Source: MED-G16 sp002457315
GTDB taxonomy: Bacteria; Bacteroidota; Bacteroidia; Cytophagales; MED-G16
Assembly: GCA_045568775.1 (NCBI GenBank)
Contig: JBJLAJ010000009.1
Span: 202,972 to 266,971 of the forward strand
Direction of reading: 5' to 3'
DNA: 64,000 bases
The notes beneath the pieces are model-generated. The model did no database searches and was not told the origin of the DNA. It saw only the letters and a list, made by a program, of their open reading frames with translations. Of the stretch, positions 35,522 through 44,155 are shown piece after piece; position 1 is the first letter of the stretch; each line of letters starts with the position of its first letter. The position numbers were made by a program, and so were the translations under genes.

Positions 35522-37645
35522 ATGAACGAATTGTTATACTTTGTACCAGGATCTGGAGTTATAGCGCTTTTATTTGTCTATTTAAAAAACAATTGGGTTG
35601 CTTCAAAAGAGATTGGTTCTGAAAAAATGGCGAGAATTGCCGAAAATATTGCTGATGGTGCAATGGCATTTCTTAGGGCAGAATATAAACTACTTTCTGT
35701 ATTTGTAATTATTACTGCCATATTACTTGGGTTGAAAGGAGAGAGTGAAGGATCAAGTTACTTGGTCGCAGTATCATTTATTGTAGGAGCATTCTGTTCT
35801 GGTCTTGCTGGTTTCATTGGAATGAAAGTGGCAACAAAGGCAAATGTGAGGACAACAAATGCTGCACAGGAGTCTCTCGGTAAGGCTCTAGAAATTGCAT
35901 TCTCAGGAGGAGCAGTAATGGGACTTGGTGTTGTTGGATTAGGTGTTTTAGGATTAGGGTCTCTGTTCTTAATTTATAGTAATATGTTCCAAGACATTGA
36001 TACCGTAATAAAAGTTATCTCAGGGTTTTCTTTGGGTGCCTCATCTATCGCTTTATTTGCTAGAGTTGGAGGAGGAATTTACACAAAGGCTGCTGATGTT
36101 GGTGCTGATCTTGTGGGAAAGGTCGAAGCTGGAATTCCAGAAGACCATCCTCTTAACCCTGCTACAATTGCTGATAATGTAGGTGATAATGTAGGTGATG
36201 TTGCCGGTATGGGAGCTGATTTATTTGAGTCATTTGTAGGATCAATTATAGGGGCAATGGTATTAGGGGCAGCTTTTATTGGTCTTCAAGAATTTTCAGG
36301 AATAGAAACTAATGCTATAATTCTTCCATTATTTATTGCGTCAACAGGAATAATTATGTCAATAATTGGTACTTTCTTTGTAAGAGTAAAAGAAGGTGGT
36401 AGTCCTCACGCTGCTTTAAATACTGGAGAATTTGTTTCTGCAGGTCTTATGTTTGTCGCAACTTACTTTCTAATAAATTTCTTCTTGCCTGATACTTGGG
36501 TATTAAATGGAAAAGAATATACTTCAATAGGTGTTTTCTATGCAACTATCTCAGGTCTATTAGCAGGTCTCGGAGTTGGTAAAGTAACTGAATATTATAC
36601 TGCAACAGGAAAGGCTCCAGTTAAATCGATTGTAAAACAATCAGACACCGGAGCTGCTACGACAATTATCTCAGGACTTGGAGTTGGTATGATGTCAACT
36701 GCAATCCCTATTCTTCTAATTTGTGCAGCAATTCTTACTTCATATGAATTTGCTGGTCTTTATGGAATTGCTATTGCAGCTGTTGGTATGTTAGCAAATA
36801 CTGGAATTCAACTTGCAGTTGATGCTTACGGACCTATATCTGATAATGCTGGAGGAATAGCAGAAATGGCTGAGTTACCTCCTCAAGTTAGGGAGAGAAC
36901 AGATAAGCTTGATGCTGTAGGTAACACTACCGCAGCTATTGGTAAAGGATTTGCTATTGCATCTGCTGCGCTTACTGCACTTGCATTATTTGCTGCATTT
37001 ATGCAGACTGCAAAGATCACATCAATTGATATCTCAAACCCTGTGGTTATGACTGGGCTACTTGTTGGGGCTATGTTACCATTTGTATTTTCAGCTTTGT
37101 CTATGAATGCTGTTGGTAAAGCTGCAATGAGTATGATTGAAGAAGTGAGAAGACAATTTAAGGAACTTCCAAAACTAAAAGCTGCACTTGAAGTGATGAG
37201 AAAATATAACTCTGATCTCTCGAAAGCTAGTAAGGCTGACATGAAGATATTCAATGATGCTGACGGAGTTGCTGAATACAGTAAATGTGTTGAGATATCA
37301 ACTCAAGCTGCGCTTAGAGAGATGATTCTTCCAGGTGTAATGGCAATATCAGTCCCAGTTATTGTTGGTTTTCTTGGTGGTGCAGAGATGCTAGGAGGGC
37401 TTCTTGCAGGAGTTACATCATCAGGAGTTTTAATGGCAATCTTTCAATCCAATGCAGGTGGAGCATGGGACAATGCAAAGAAGATGATTGAAGAAGCTGG
37501 AAATAAAGGTACTGAGGCTCATAAAGCTGCAGTAGTTGGTGACACAGTTGGAGATCCATTTAAAGACACCTCTGGTCCATCATTAAATATTTTATTAAAA
37601 TTAATATCAGTTGTAGCATTAGTTATTGCTCCATTATTGGTATAA
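35522..37645 (+). CDS. hppA: Membrane-bound ion-pumping pyrophosphatase
   Basis: Integral membrane pyrophosphatase that couples PPi hydrolysis to export of H+ and/or Na+. The 707-residue protein has about 16 helices, the PPi-binding motifs GGGIYTKAADVGADLVGKVE and DNVGDNVGDVAGMGADLFESFVG (given here in pieces), and C-terminal GDTVGDPFKDTSGPSLNIL. The segment DAVGNTTAAIGKG carries Ala where K+-independent enzymes have Lys, so this is predicted to be a K+-dependent enzyme. Whether it pumps Na+ or H+ cannot be settled from this alone. It recovers energy from the PPi made by synthetases and biosynthesis. Confidence 0.96.
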   Translation: MNELLYFVPGSGVIALLFVYLKNNWVASKEIGSEKMARIAENIADGAMAFLRAEYKLLSVFVIITAILLGLKGESEGSSYLVAVSFIVGAFCSGLAGFIGMKVATKANVRTTNAAQESLGKALEIAFSGGAVMGLGVVGLGVLGLGSLFLIYSNMFQDIDTVIKVISGFSLGASSIALFARVGGGIYTKAADVGADLVGKVEAGIPEDHPLNPATIADNVGDNVGDVAGMGADLFESFVGSIIGAMVLGAAFIGLQEFSGIETNAIILPLFIASTGIIMSIIGTFFVRVKEGGSPHAALNTGEFVSAGLMFVATYFLINFFLPDTWVLNGKEYTSIGVFYATISGLLAGLGVGKVTEYYTATGKAPVKSIVKQSDTGAATTIISGLGVGMMSTAIPILLICAAILTSYEFAGLYGIAIAAVGMLANTGIQLAVDAYGPISDNAGGIAEMAELPPQVRERTDKLDAVGNTTAAIGKGFAIASAALTALALFAAFMQTAKITSIDISNPVVMTGLLVGAMLPFVFSALSMNAVGKAAMSMIEEVRRQFKELPKLKAALEVMRKYNSDLSKASKADMKIFNDADGVAEYSKCVEISTQAALREMILPGVMAISVPVIVGFLGGAEMLGGLLAGVTSSGVLMAIFQSNAGGAWDNAKKMIEEAGNKGTEAHKAAVVGDTVGDPFKDTSGPSLNILLKLISVVALVIAPLLV

Positions 37646-37652
37646 TTAAATT

Positions 37653-38549
37653 ATGTACAAGAAGAGAAAGAAGATAGCTAAAAAAACTTTTGGAAATTTT
37701 CCTTTTATAAGTGTAATTTTTAGTGTCTCTCTTTCTCTTTTACTTTTAGGTATTTTTAGTTTTTTTGTTCTTTCATCATTTGAGGTCAAGAAATTAATTC
37801 AAGAGAATACAGAAGTAAATATCTATCTGAACAAGGGCATATCAATAAGTCAAGTAGATCAAATTAAAACAATATTATATACAAAGGACTATGTCTTAGC
37901 TAAAGATGAATCAACTTTGAATTATATTTCAAGTGAAGATGCTGCAAAAGATTTTGCAGAGGAAATAGGTGAAGATTTTGTTGATTTTCTAGGTAATAAT
38001 CCTTTAAGAGACCTAATTATTCTAAAAATTAATTCTGATTATTTTGAGTTTGAAAAATTATCAGAAATTGAAAAAAATATACTTGATATTCCTGGTGTTT
38101 ATGAAGTTGATTATTCTAAAGATATGATAAATGATATTAATAAAAACATCAGCAATATTAGCTTAGTATTTACTGGAATCTTTTTTATCCTTTTTTTAAT
38201 ATCAATTATTCTCATTAATAACACTCTAAAGATTGCACTCTTCTCTCAAAGATTTCTTATCAGGAGTATGCAACTCGTAGGGGCTACTTCTAACTATATC
38301 TTGAAACCTTTTATACTTAGAGGTTTAGCCTATGGATTTATATCTGGAATTATTTCCTCCGCCCTACTTTACCTCGTAATAATATTTATCAATGAAAAAA
38401 TAAATGCATCAAATATGATAGTAGGCATTGAAAAATTAAGTACTATATTTATCATGCTAATATTTACTGGCATTCTGATGGTAATGATTAGTACTTATAC
38501 ATCAGTAAATAAATATTTAAATTCTACTTTGGACGATTTATATAAATAG
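37653..38549 (+). CDS. ftsX: Cell-division ABC transporter permease FtsX
   Basis: FtsX with FtsE controls peptidoglycan hydrolases at the division site. The 298-residue protein has an N-terminal helix (about 20-42), an extracellular domain with YSKDMINDINKNI and paired acidic segments, and a cluster of three C-terminal helices; the MQLVGATSNYILKPFILRGLAYG motif between helices is characteristic. It starts 7 bp after hppA stops. FtsE is not adjacent, as is common in Bacteroidota, and DUF3098 and uppP follow immediately. Confidence 0.93.
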   Translation: MYKKRKKIAKKTFGNFPFISVIFSVSLSLLLLGIFSFFVLSSFEVKKLIQENTEVNIYLNKGISISQVDQIKTILYTKDYVLAKDESTLNYISSEDAAKDFAEEIGEDFVDFLGNNPLRDLIILKINSDYFEFEKLSEIEKNILDIPGVYEVDYSKDMINDINKNISNISLVFTGIFFILFLISIILINNTLKIALFSQRFLIRSMQLVGATSNYILKPFILRGLAYGFISGIISSALLYLVIIFINEKINASNMIVGIEKLSTIFIMLIFTGILMVMISTYTSVNKYLNSTLDDLYK

Positions 38550-38552
38550 ACA

Positions 38553-38759
38553 ATGGATAAAAATTCTAATATGCCTTTTAACAATAGTAACTATAAATTG
38601 ATGGGAATAGGAGTAGCAATAATTTTCATTGGATTTTTTATAATGACCCTAGACACTGAAGATTATGGTTATGGTTTTCTTGGACTAACTCTTGGGCCCA
38701 TTATTGTTCTATTTGGTTTTATTTTTCAATTCTTTGCCATTTTTCACAAAGGAAAATAA
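38553..38759 (+). CDS. DUF3098 family small membrane protein
   Basis: A 68-residue protein with two transmembrane helices, the family-like MPFNNSNYKLMGIGVAIIFIGFF start and a LTLGPIIVLFGFIFQFFAIF second helix. DUF3098 proteins sit between ftsX and uppP in many Bacteroidota. It is 3 bp from both neighbours. Function is unknown; position suggests envelope or division. Confidence 0.9.
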   Translation: MDKNSNMPFNNSNYKLMGIGVAIIFIGFFIMTLDTEDYGYGFLGLTLGPIIVLFGFIFQFFAIFHKGK

Positions 38760-38762
38760 CAT

Positions 38763-40232
38763 ATGGAATGGTATGAAGCTCTCATCCTAGGAATAATTCA
38801 AGGTCTCACAGAATTTTTACCTATAAGTAGTAGCGGACACTTAGAGATAGCATCTTTTATACTGAATACTAAACAATCACAAAATCTACTCTTTACTGTA
38901 CTTGTGCACATTGCAACTGCGATTAGTATAATTTATGTTTTCAGAGGTGACATCCTTAAGATCATAAAAGGCGTTTTCACTTTTAATAAGAAAGAGATAG
39001 ATATTGCCTTAAAAATCATTGTTTCAAGTATTCCGGTTGGGATTATTGGTATTTTGTTCGAAGATAGAGTTGAGTCATTTTTTAATGGAAACATTATTCT
39101 TGTTGGCTCTATGCTATTAGTTACCTCTATTCTTTTATTTTTTACCTACTTCAGCAGAGAGGAAAAAGGTAGAAAAATTACATTTATTGATGCTTTAATT
39201 ATTGGTATTGCACAAGCTTTTGCAATCTTACCTGGAATCTCAAGATCAGGCGCCACAATTTCAACTGCTATATTCCTTAGAATAAATAGACAAGAAGCTA
39301 CAAAATTTTCATTTTTAATGGTTCTTATTCCAATATTTGGAATCCTTTTATTAAAGATAATTGATGGACTCTCAAGTGAGGACATAGTGGTGGCTAATTT
39401 AATTTCATTTCCATATGCTGTAGGATTTTTATCTGCACTTTTTAGTGGGGTTATTGCGTGTAAACTTATGTTGAAAATTGTAAAAGAAAGTAAGCTTATT
39501 TACTTCTCAGCTTACTGTCTATTTGTAGGTTTGATAAGTATTTTATACGGATGTAATAATCTAAAAGAAAGCACATTCTATATAGAACCAGTAAAAGAAA
39601 TACATGAATTAAGGAAGATATCTGTAAACTCTCCAACTCCAAGACTAGACTCAATAGGATCTCATCTAGAGTTAGTTGACCTTAAGAAATTAAACGATAA
39701 TTTCAAACTTGATATAAGGTATGCATCTGAAAATAATTTTATGAGATCAAAATTTTATAATTTATCAAAGGCATATCTTAATAAAGACGCAGCCAAGAAC
39801 CTTTTAAAAGCTCAAAAAGATCTTGAAGAAAAAGGTTTCGGAATAGTGATATTTGATGCTTACAGACCATGGTATGTCACTAAAATGTTTTGGGAAGGCA
39901 CACCTAAACATCTGAAACATTTTGTCGCAGATCCAACAGATGGATCTGTACATAATAGAGGTTGTGCAATTGATATAGGACTCTATGATAAGAAATCAGG
40001 TAAAAATATTAAGATGATTTCTGGTTATGATGAGTTTACGGAGAGAGCATACCCAGACTACAATGGAGGGGAAAAGGAAAAAAGAGATATCAGAGATCTA
40101 CTCATATCAACAATGGAAAGAAATGGATTTTCGGTATATGAATTTGAGTGGTGGCATTATAATTATAACATGTGTAATTCAGGAATAATGAACTACTCAT
40201 TTGAAGAATTGGATTCTATTACTTCAATCTAA
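38763..40232 (+). CDS. uppP: Fused undecaprenyl-diphosphatase / D-Ala-D-Ala dipeptidase
   Basis: Residues 1 to about 262 are UppP (BacA), which dephosphorylates undecaprenyl pyrophosphate to recycle the cell-wall lipid carrier: the motifs GLTEFLPISSSGHLEI and AILPGISRSGATIS with the conserved Ser and Arg are intact. With no stop, the frame continues from the last UppP helix through YGCNN into a complete VanX/DdpX-type M15D peptidase (about 300-489): Arg in FDAYRPW, His and Asp in SVHNRGCAIDIGL, Glu and His in FEWWHYNY. Both halves serve peptidoglycan turnover. YGCNN resembles the lipobox of a stand-alone dipeptidase lipoprotein, so the fusion probably arose by joining two adjacent genes. A 489-residue length is about twice that of normal UppP. 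Confidence 0.93.
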   Translation: MEWYEALILGIIQGLTEFLPISSSGHLEIASFILNTKQSQNLLFTVLVHIATAISIIYVFRGDILKIIKGVFTFNKKEIDIALKIIVSSIPVGIIGILFEDRVESFFNGNIILVGSMLLVTSILLFFTYFSREEKGRKITFIDALIIGIAQAFAILPGISRSGATISTAIFLRINRQEATKFSFLMVLIPIFGILLLKIIDGLSSEDIVVANLISFPYAVGFLSALFSGVIACKLMLKIVKESKLIYFSAYCLFVGLISILYGCNNLKESTFYIEPVKEIHELRKISVNSPTPRLDSIGSHLELVDLKKLNDNFKLDIRYASENNFMRSKFYNLSKAYLNKDAAKNLLKAQKDLEEKGFGIVIFDAYRPWYVTKMFWEGTPKHLKHFVADPTDGSVHNRGCAIDIGLYDKKSGKNIKMISGYDEFTERAYPDYNGGEKEKRDIRDLLISTMERNGFSVYEFEWWHYNYNMCNSGIMNYSFEELDSITSI

Positions 40233-40643
40233 AAGCTTTTTAGCTTGATCAATACTAGATGAAAACTTAAATGAAACTTGCATTACAACTTCTTTCTGTT
40301 TTTGAAGTTTGTTGTTTATTTGCTTGAGTTCTTTGTCATCTATCCCCTCAAAAGAATCCCTCTGCATAGGATATTTATCATATGGGAATTCTTCACTAAA
40401 CCCTTTCATAAAAGACATCATATGCTTTCGAGCATCATCTAGATTATTTACAGCTTTATCAATACTTGTATCTGAAACTTCAAGAGATTCTATTTTCATC
40501 TTTAGATCTTTCAGTGTTTTCATCTCTATCATGAGCTCGTCGTGTTTTAAAATTACCTCATCAAGAATTTCAAGATTTGACTGGTGAAGTGATTTGTCAC
40601 CAGCACAAGAAAATAAAAAAAGTAATATAAATATATACCTCAT
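40224..40643 (-). CDS. Small helical lipoprotein
   Basis: A 139-residue protein with a lipoprotein signal (FLFSC, Cys13) and an otherwise charged helical body, with coiled-coil-like stretches at about 30-60 and 105-135. It resembles small Bacteroidota lipoproteins of the same size next to outer-membrane transporter genes. Its stop overlaps the convergent uppP fusion gene by 9 bp, and it starts 3 bp after the outer-membrane protein gene on the same strand. Function is not known. Confidence 0.75.
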   Translation of the reverse strand: MRYIFILLFLFSCAGDKSLHQSNLEILDEVILKHDELMIEMKTLKDLKMKIESLEVSDTSIDKAVNNLDDARKHMMSFMKGFSEEFPYDKYPMQRDSFEGIDDKELKQINNKLQKQKEVVMQVSFKFSSSIDQAKKLLD

Positions 40644-40645
40644 AA

Positions 40646-42067
40646 TTAATGTCCCATATGGCCAGGGCTATACTGTAATCCTATTGAAAAACTATGAAAA
40701 TTACCTACTTGTAATCCCTCATAACTCATGTAAGTTGGAAGAATATACTCAAAGGATATTCGTTTGTTTTTTAAGAGTCCTTTTCTAAAGGAAAAGTTAA
40801 CTCCTAATGCGGAATTTAACAATACATGACCTGTATTATTTTTATTATTTAAAATCATAACGGTCGAGTCTAATTCAGAATCCTCACCTGTTACACCACT
40901 AAGATTTAGATAATTTTGTCTAAAGCTAATACTTATTGAATTACTTAAATTTACTGCACCCCAATAGTTTACACTGATTTGATTGCCTGTCTTGTATCCT
41001 CTTGAGTTTTCATGTAATGACAATTTATATATAGGCTGAATTCCAACTGAAAATTTCTTAAACTGAGAGAAAACCGTAAACCCTGTTACCGAAGAAAAGT
41101 GGCCGTTCCCAATCTGCATTGAGTATGCCAAGATGCCACTACCATTAGCTCCATGGAGTGAGTTATTATCTTCTTTAGATATACTTCCAGTTGGGAGAAA
41201 GAGTCCAACATTAGAGTGTATTTTTATATTTTTGTTAGAAAGTAAATTATAGAGAAATTGTATCTCTACATCTCCTATTCCAGATGAATTCAACGTATAG
41301 ACATTATTTTGTTTTGATATAAATGTAGACTCTTTTATGTGATAGTTTAGATTTGAGAAAACAGTTAAGTTATCTTTGATACCATACATAAACTCCAAAG
41401 AATGAGTATTAAATTTTTGAGATGACACGTGTCTATCATAATAGGTAGATATCTCATCTCTACTAAATATTTTATCCCCATTATAATTATTCTCTCCCTT
41501 AGAAGCAGTGAATTTATAACCTAGCATTATTCCTCCACGTGGATGTGTATGATCTGCTAGAATTGAAGAAGGTGCGTGAGAATCAGGTCTTGAAGAGTCC
41601 CACATCTTTTCATTCATTTTCATAAAATGTTCAGAAATATCAATGAATTTTCCATTATTATCAACTTTTTCGTTTTGGAACATTAACAAGTTGATTAGCT
41701 CTTGGGTAGACCTCTCAAGATTATTAGTCTTGGAACATGAGAACTCTGCTATTATCTTATCTCCATCAATCTTATCTACAATAAGACCCTTATAATTATC
41801 TATCTCTAATTCCGTAGACCTCCTATAACTCCATCCAAAAGAAACTGAGATAAAGTACCTGTTATCATCACTTGAAAAATTCAGTCCTTTCTCTTCAAAA
41901 GTTTTCTTGATATTTTCTCCAACCTTATTATCAGTAATATTAAAAGTAGAAGAAAGATCTATCTTATTAACAAGTCTAAGTGTAATGTTGTCTTTTTTGC
42001 TTCTAACTTCTTGTGCTGAAATTATATTGCTAAAACAACATATCAATATTATCAAATATCTTTTCAT
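40646..42067 (-). CDS. Outer-membrane beta-barrel transporter-like protein
   Basis: A 473-residue protein with a signal peptide (residues 1-18, ending SAQ). After an N-terminal periplasmic domain of about 150 residues, the rest looks like a beta-barrel: alternating segments such as HPRGGIMLGYKF, YGIKDNLTVFSNLNYH, SSGIGDVEIQFLYNLL, NVGLFLPTGSI, SISFRQNYLNL, and an aromatic C-terminus. The barrel pattern (H-x-x-G-G-I-M, GDVE, LPTGS, HENSRGYKTG) matches Bacteroidota transporters often found near copper genes. The N-terminal domain is unlike those I know and may be an addition. Substrate is unknown. Confidence 0.7.
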   Translation of the reverse strand: MKRYLIILICCFSNIISAQEVRSKKDNITLRLVNKIDLSSTFNITDNKVGENIKKTFEEKGLNFSSDDNRYFISVSFGWSYRRSTELEIDNYKGLIVDKIDGDKIIAEFSCSKTNNLERSTQELINLLMFQNEKVDNNGKFIDISEHFMKMNEKMWDSSRPDSHAPSSILADHTHPRGGIMLGYKFTASKGENNYNGDKIFSRDEISTYYDRHVSSQKFNTHSLEFMYGIKDNLTVFSNLNYHIKESTFISKQNNVYTLNSSGIGDVEIQFLYNLLSNKNIKIHSNVGLFLPTGSISKEDNNSLHGANGSGILAYSMQIGNGHFSSVTGFTVFSQFKKFSVGIQPIYKLSLHENSRGYKTGNQISVNYWGAVNLSNSISISFRQNYLNLSGVTGEDSELDSTVMILNNKNNTGHVLLNSALGVNFSFRKGLLKNKRISFEYILPTYMSYEGLQVGNFHSFSIGLQYSPGHMGH

Positions 42068-42130
42068 AGTATAACCTCAAAAATAAAATAAATCTTTTAC
42101 TTTGCTGAAGAAAAATCATTTGCATTACAC

Positions 42131-42823
42131 ATGGGTTTTTTAGAAAAATATAATTTGGGGCAGACATTATTAATTGATAAAGATCTTGACTGGACTTCTT
42201 TTGATGTTGTAAAAAAATTAAAGTTTTTAATTAAGTGTAAAAAAGTAGGGCACGCAGGCACATTGGATCCATTAGCTACTGGACTTCTTATTATATGCAC
42301 AGGAAAAAACACAAAAAAAATTAATGATATTCAGGATCTTAGAAAAGTTTATACTGGAGAATTTATTATTGGAAAGACAACCCCATCTCATGACCTAGAG
42401 ACAGAATTTGCAACATATAATGAAATAATTGACATAAATGAAAAAAAAATAGAGAAGGTTAGAAAAACCTTTTTAGGTGAACAGTTGCAAAGACCTCCTA
42501 AATTCTCTGCAGTAAAAGTTGATGGGAAAAGAGCTTACCAGTATGCTAGAGATAATATTGATGTTGAAATTAAAGAAAAAAGTATTAACATATATGATTT
42601 TAAAATTACAGAAGTAAATATGCCAAACATATCATTTGAGGTAACATGTTCAAAAGGCACATATATTCGCTCTATAGCCAGAGACTTTGGGGACAGACTT
42701 AATTGTGGGGCTGTTTTATCTAAGCTAAGAAGAACAAAAATTGGAGAGTATGATGTTAAAAATGCATCTAGAATAGATATTTTAGTAGAAAAAATTAAAG
42801 AAGAAAAGATTGAAAATAGTTAG
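42131..42823 (+). CDS. truB: tRNA pseudouridine(55) synthase
   Basis: Makes pseudouridine at position 55 in the T-arm of tRNAs. The 230-residue protein has the catalytic aspartate in HAGTLDPLATGLL, the LQRPPKFSAVKVDGKRAYQYAR segment and the YIRSIARDFG motif. It lacks an extra C-terminal PUA domain, as in other Bacteroidota. It overlaps ribF by 14 bp, so translation is likely coupled. Confidence 0.95.
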   Translation: MGFLEKYNLGQTLLIDKDLDWTSFDVVKKLKFLIKCKKVGHAGTLDPLATGLLIICTGKNTKKINDIQDLRKVYTGEFIIGKTTPSHDLETEFATYNEIIDINEKKIEKVRKTFLGEQLQRPPKFSAVKVDGKRAYQYARDNIDVEIKEKSINIYDFKITEVNMPNISFEVTCSKGTYIRSIARDFGDRLNCGAVLSKLRRTKIGEYDVKNASRIDILVEKIKEEKIENS

Positions 42824-43754
42824 GGATAATTCAGAAGTAAAGAGGAACAATTATAATATTGCCACAATTGGATTTTTTGATGGCATACACCTTGGGCACA
42901 GAAAGATACTAAAAGAGTTAGTCTCTCAGGCAGAACAAAATACAGGACAAAGTATTTTAGTAACTTTCTGGCCTCATCCCAGAACGGTACTCAATAAAAA
43001 TACTTCGGTTGACCTCTTACTCACTGAAGGTGATAAGCATCATTTCCTAGAAGAAATTGGAGTAGATGTTCTTTACCTTATAGAATTTACAAAAGCATTT
43101 TCTAAGGTTACTGCAGATACCTTCATTAAAAATTACCTTATTAATAAACTCCATATAGACAAGTTAATAATAGGATATAACCATTGCTTTGGACACGAAA
43201 GAGAAGGAAATTATGAATTTCTTAGGAAAAACAGAGGAAACTACACTTTCAATATTCAAGAGGTGAAGAAGAAAGAGATAGATAAAACTTTAGATATCAG
43301 CTCATCTTCTATTAGAAACAAAGTGAAAACAGGAGAATTTTCTTATGTATATAAGATGTTAGGTTATAAATTTTATCTTGATGGAATAGTAAAAAAAGGT
43401 GATGGAATTGGAAAAACAATTGACTTTCCTACTGCTAATATAAATTCTACTGAAAAAAATAAAATAATACCTGGAGATGGAGTTTATGCGGCTTATGTGA
43501 ATATTGACAGCAAAAAACTCTCAGGAATGGTAAATATTGGTTTCAGGCCCACGGTAAAAGGAAAGGACAGAAGGATAGAGTTACATATATTTGATTTTAA
43601 TAATAACATATATGGAAAAAATTTGCGTATCATATTTATCTCAAAGATTAGAGATGAGATAATGTTTAATAACATCAAGGATTTAAAGGAACAGTTACAA
43701 AAAGACAAAATTGCATCAATTAAATTATTAAGTAATGAAAAAATCAGAAATTAA
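42810..43754 (+). CDS. ribF: Bifunctional riboflavin kinase / FAD synthetase
   Basis: RibF makes FMN and FAD. The N-terminal nucleotidyltransferase domain shows TIGFFDGIHLGHRKIL and SSSSIRNKVKTG; the C-terminal kinase domain shows GDGIGKTIDFPTANI and GDGVYAAYV. The 314-residue length is normal. truB-ribF order is conserved in bacteria. The stop lies inside the gldC start region (20-bp overlap). Confidence 0.95.
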   Translation: MKIVRDNSEVKRNNYNIATIGFFDGIHLGHRKILKELVSQAEQNTGQSILVTFWPHPRTVLNKNTSVDLLLTEGDKHHFLEEIGVDVLYLIEFTKAFSKVTADTFIKNYLINKLHIDKLIIGYNHCFGHEREGNYEFLRKNRGNYTFNIQEVKKKEIDKTLDISSSSIRNKVKTGEFSYVYKMLGYKFYLDGIVKKGDGIGKTIDFPTANINSTEKNKIIPGDGVYAAYVNIDSKKLSGMVNIGFRPTVKGKDRRIELHIFDFNNNIYGKNLRIIFISKIRDEIMFNNIKDLKEQLQKDKIASIKLLSNEKIRN

Positions 43755-44076
43755 GTTTATTGTATCGTTAGATGATAAAAACATTCCAGAAAAGATAGAA
43801 TGGAATGCTGAGGATAGTATTAGCGCAGGTCTTTCCGAAACAAAATCAATCAGCTTATCTCTCTGGGATGAGAAGAAAAACAACACTCTAAGGATTGACT
43901 TGTGGACAAAGGAGATGAAAACTGATGAGATGAAGAGGTTTTATATAGACTGCATTGGAGGACTTAGCCAGAGTATTCTTAGCTCTACAGGTGATGAATA
44001 TATGTCAAAAGAGACTAATAAACTATGCGATAAGCTCATTGAGCACATTAAAAATAACTCGGATAAATCATCCTAA
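43735..44076 (+). CDS. gldC: Gliding motility protein GldC
   Basis: A 113-residue cytoplasmic protein matching GldC, with the segments SEIKFIVSLDDKNIPEKIEWNAED and LRIDLWTKEMKTDEMKRFYID. In Flavobacterium GldC is accessory to gliding and the type IX secretion system. Its presence points to Bacteroidota but, without other gld genes here, does not prove gliding. It overlaps ribF by 20 bp and is followed by a 80-bp gap before the TonB receptor. Confidence 0.9.
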   Translation: MKKSEIKFIVSLDDKNIPEKIEWNAEDSISAGLSETKSISLSLWDEKKNNTLRIDLWTKEMKTDEMKRFYIDCIGGLSQSILSSTGDEYMSKETNKLCDKLIEHIKNNSDKSS

Positions 44077-44109
44077 ATATCTAAATTTTCATTAATTTAC
44101 TTAGTTGTT

Positions 44110-44124
44110 GTTAGTTTAACTAAC
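44110..44124. promoter_or_regulatory. Palindrome upstream of the TonB receptor
   Basis: GTTAGTTTAACTAAC is a perfect 7-bp inverted repeat with one central base, 31 bp before the receptor ATG. It may be an operator or chance in AT-rich DNA; no regulator is recognised. A second half-site (TTAGTTGTTG) precedes it. Confidence 0.3.
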
Positions 44125-44155
44125 TTTTAAATTTTAAATAAAAACTATAAAGTGT

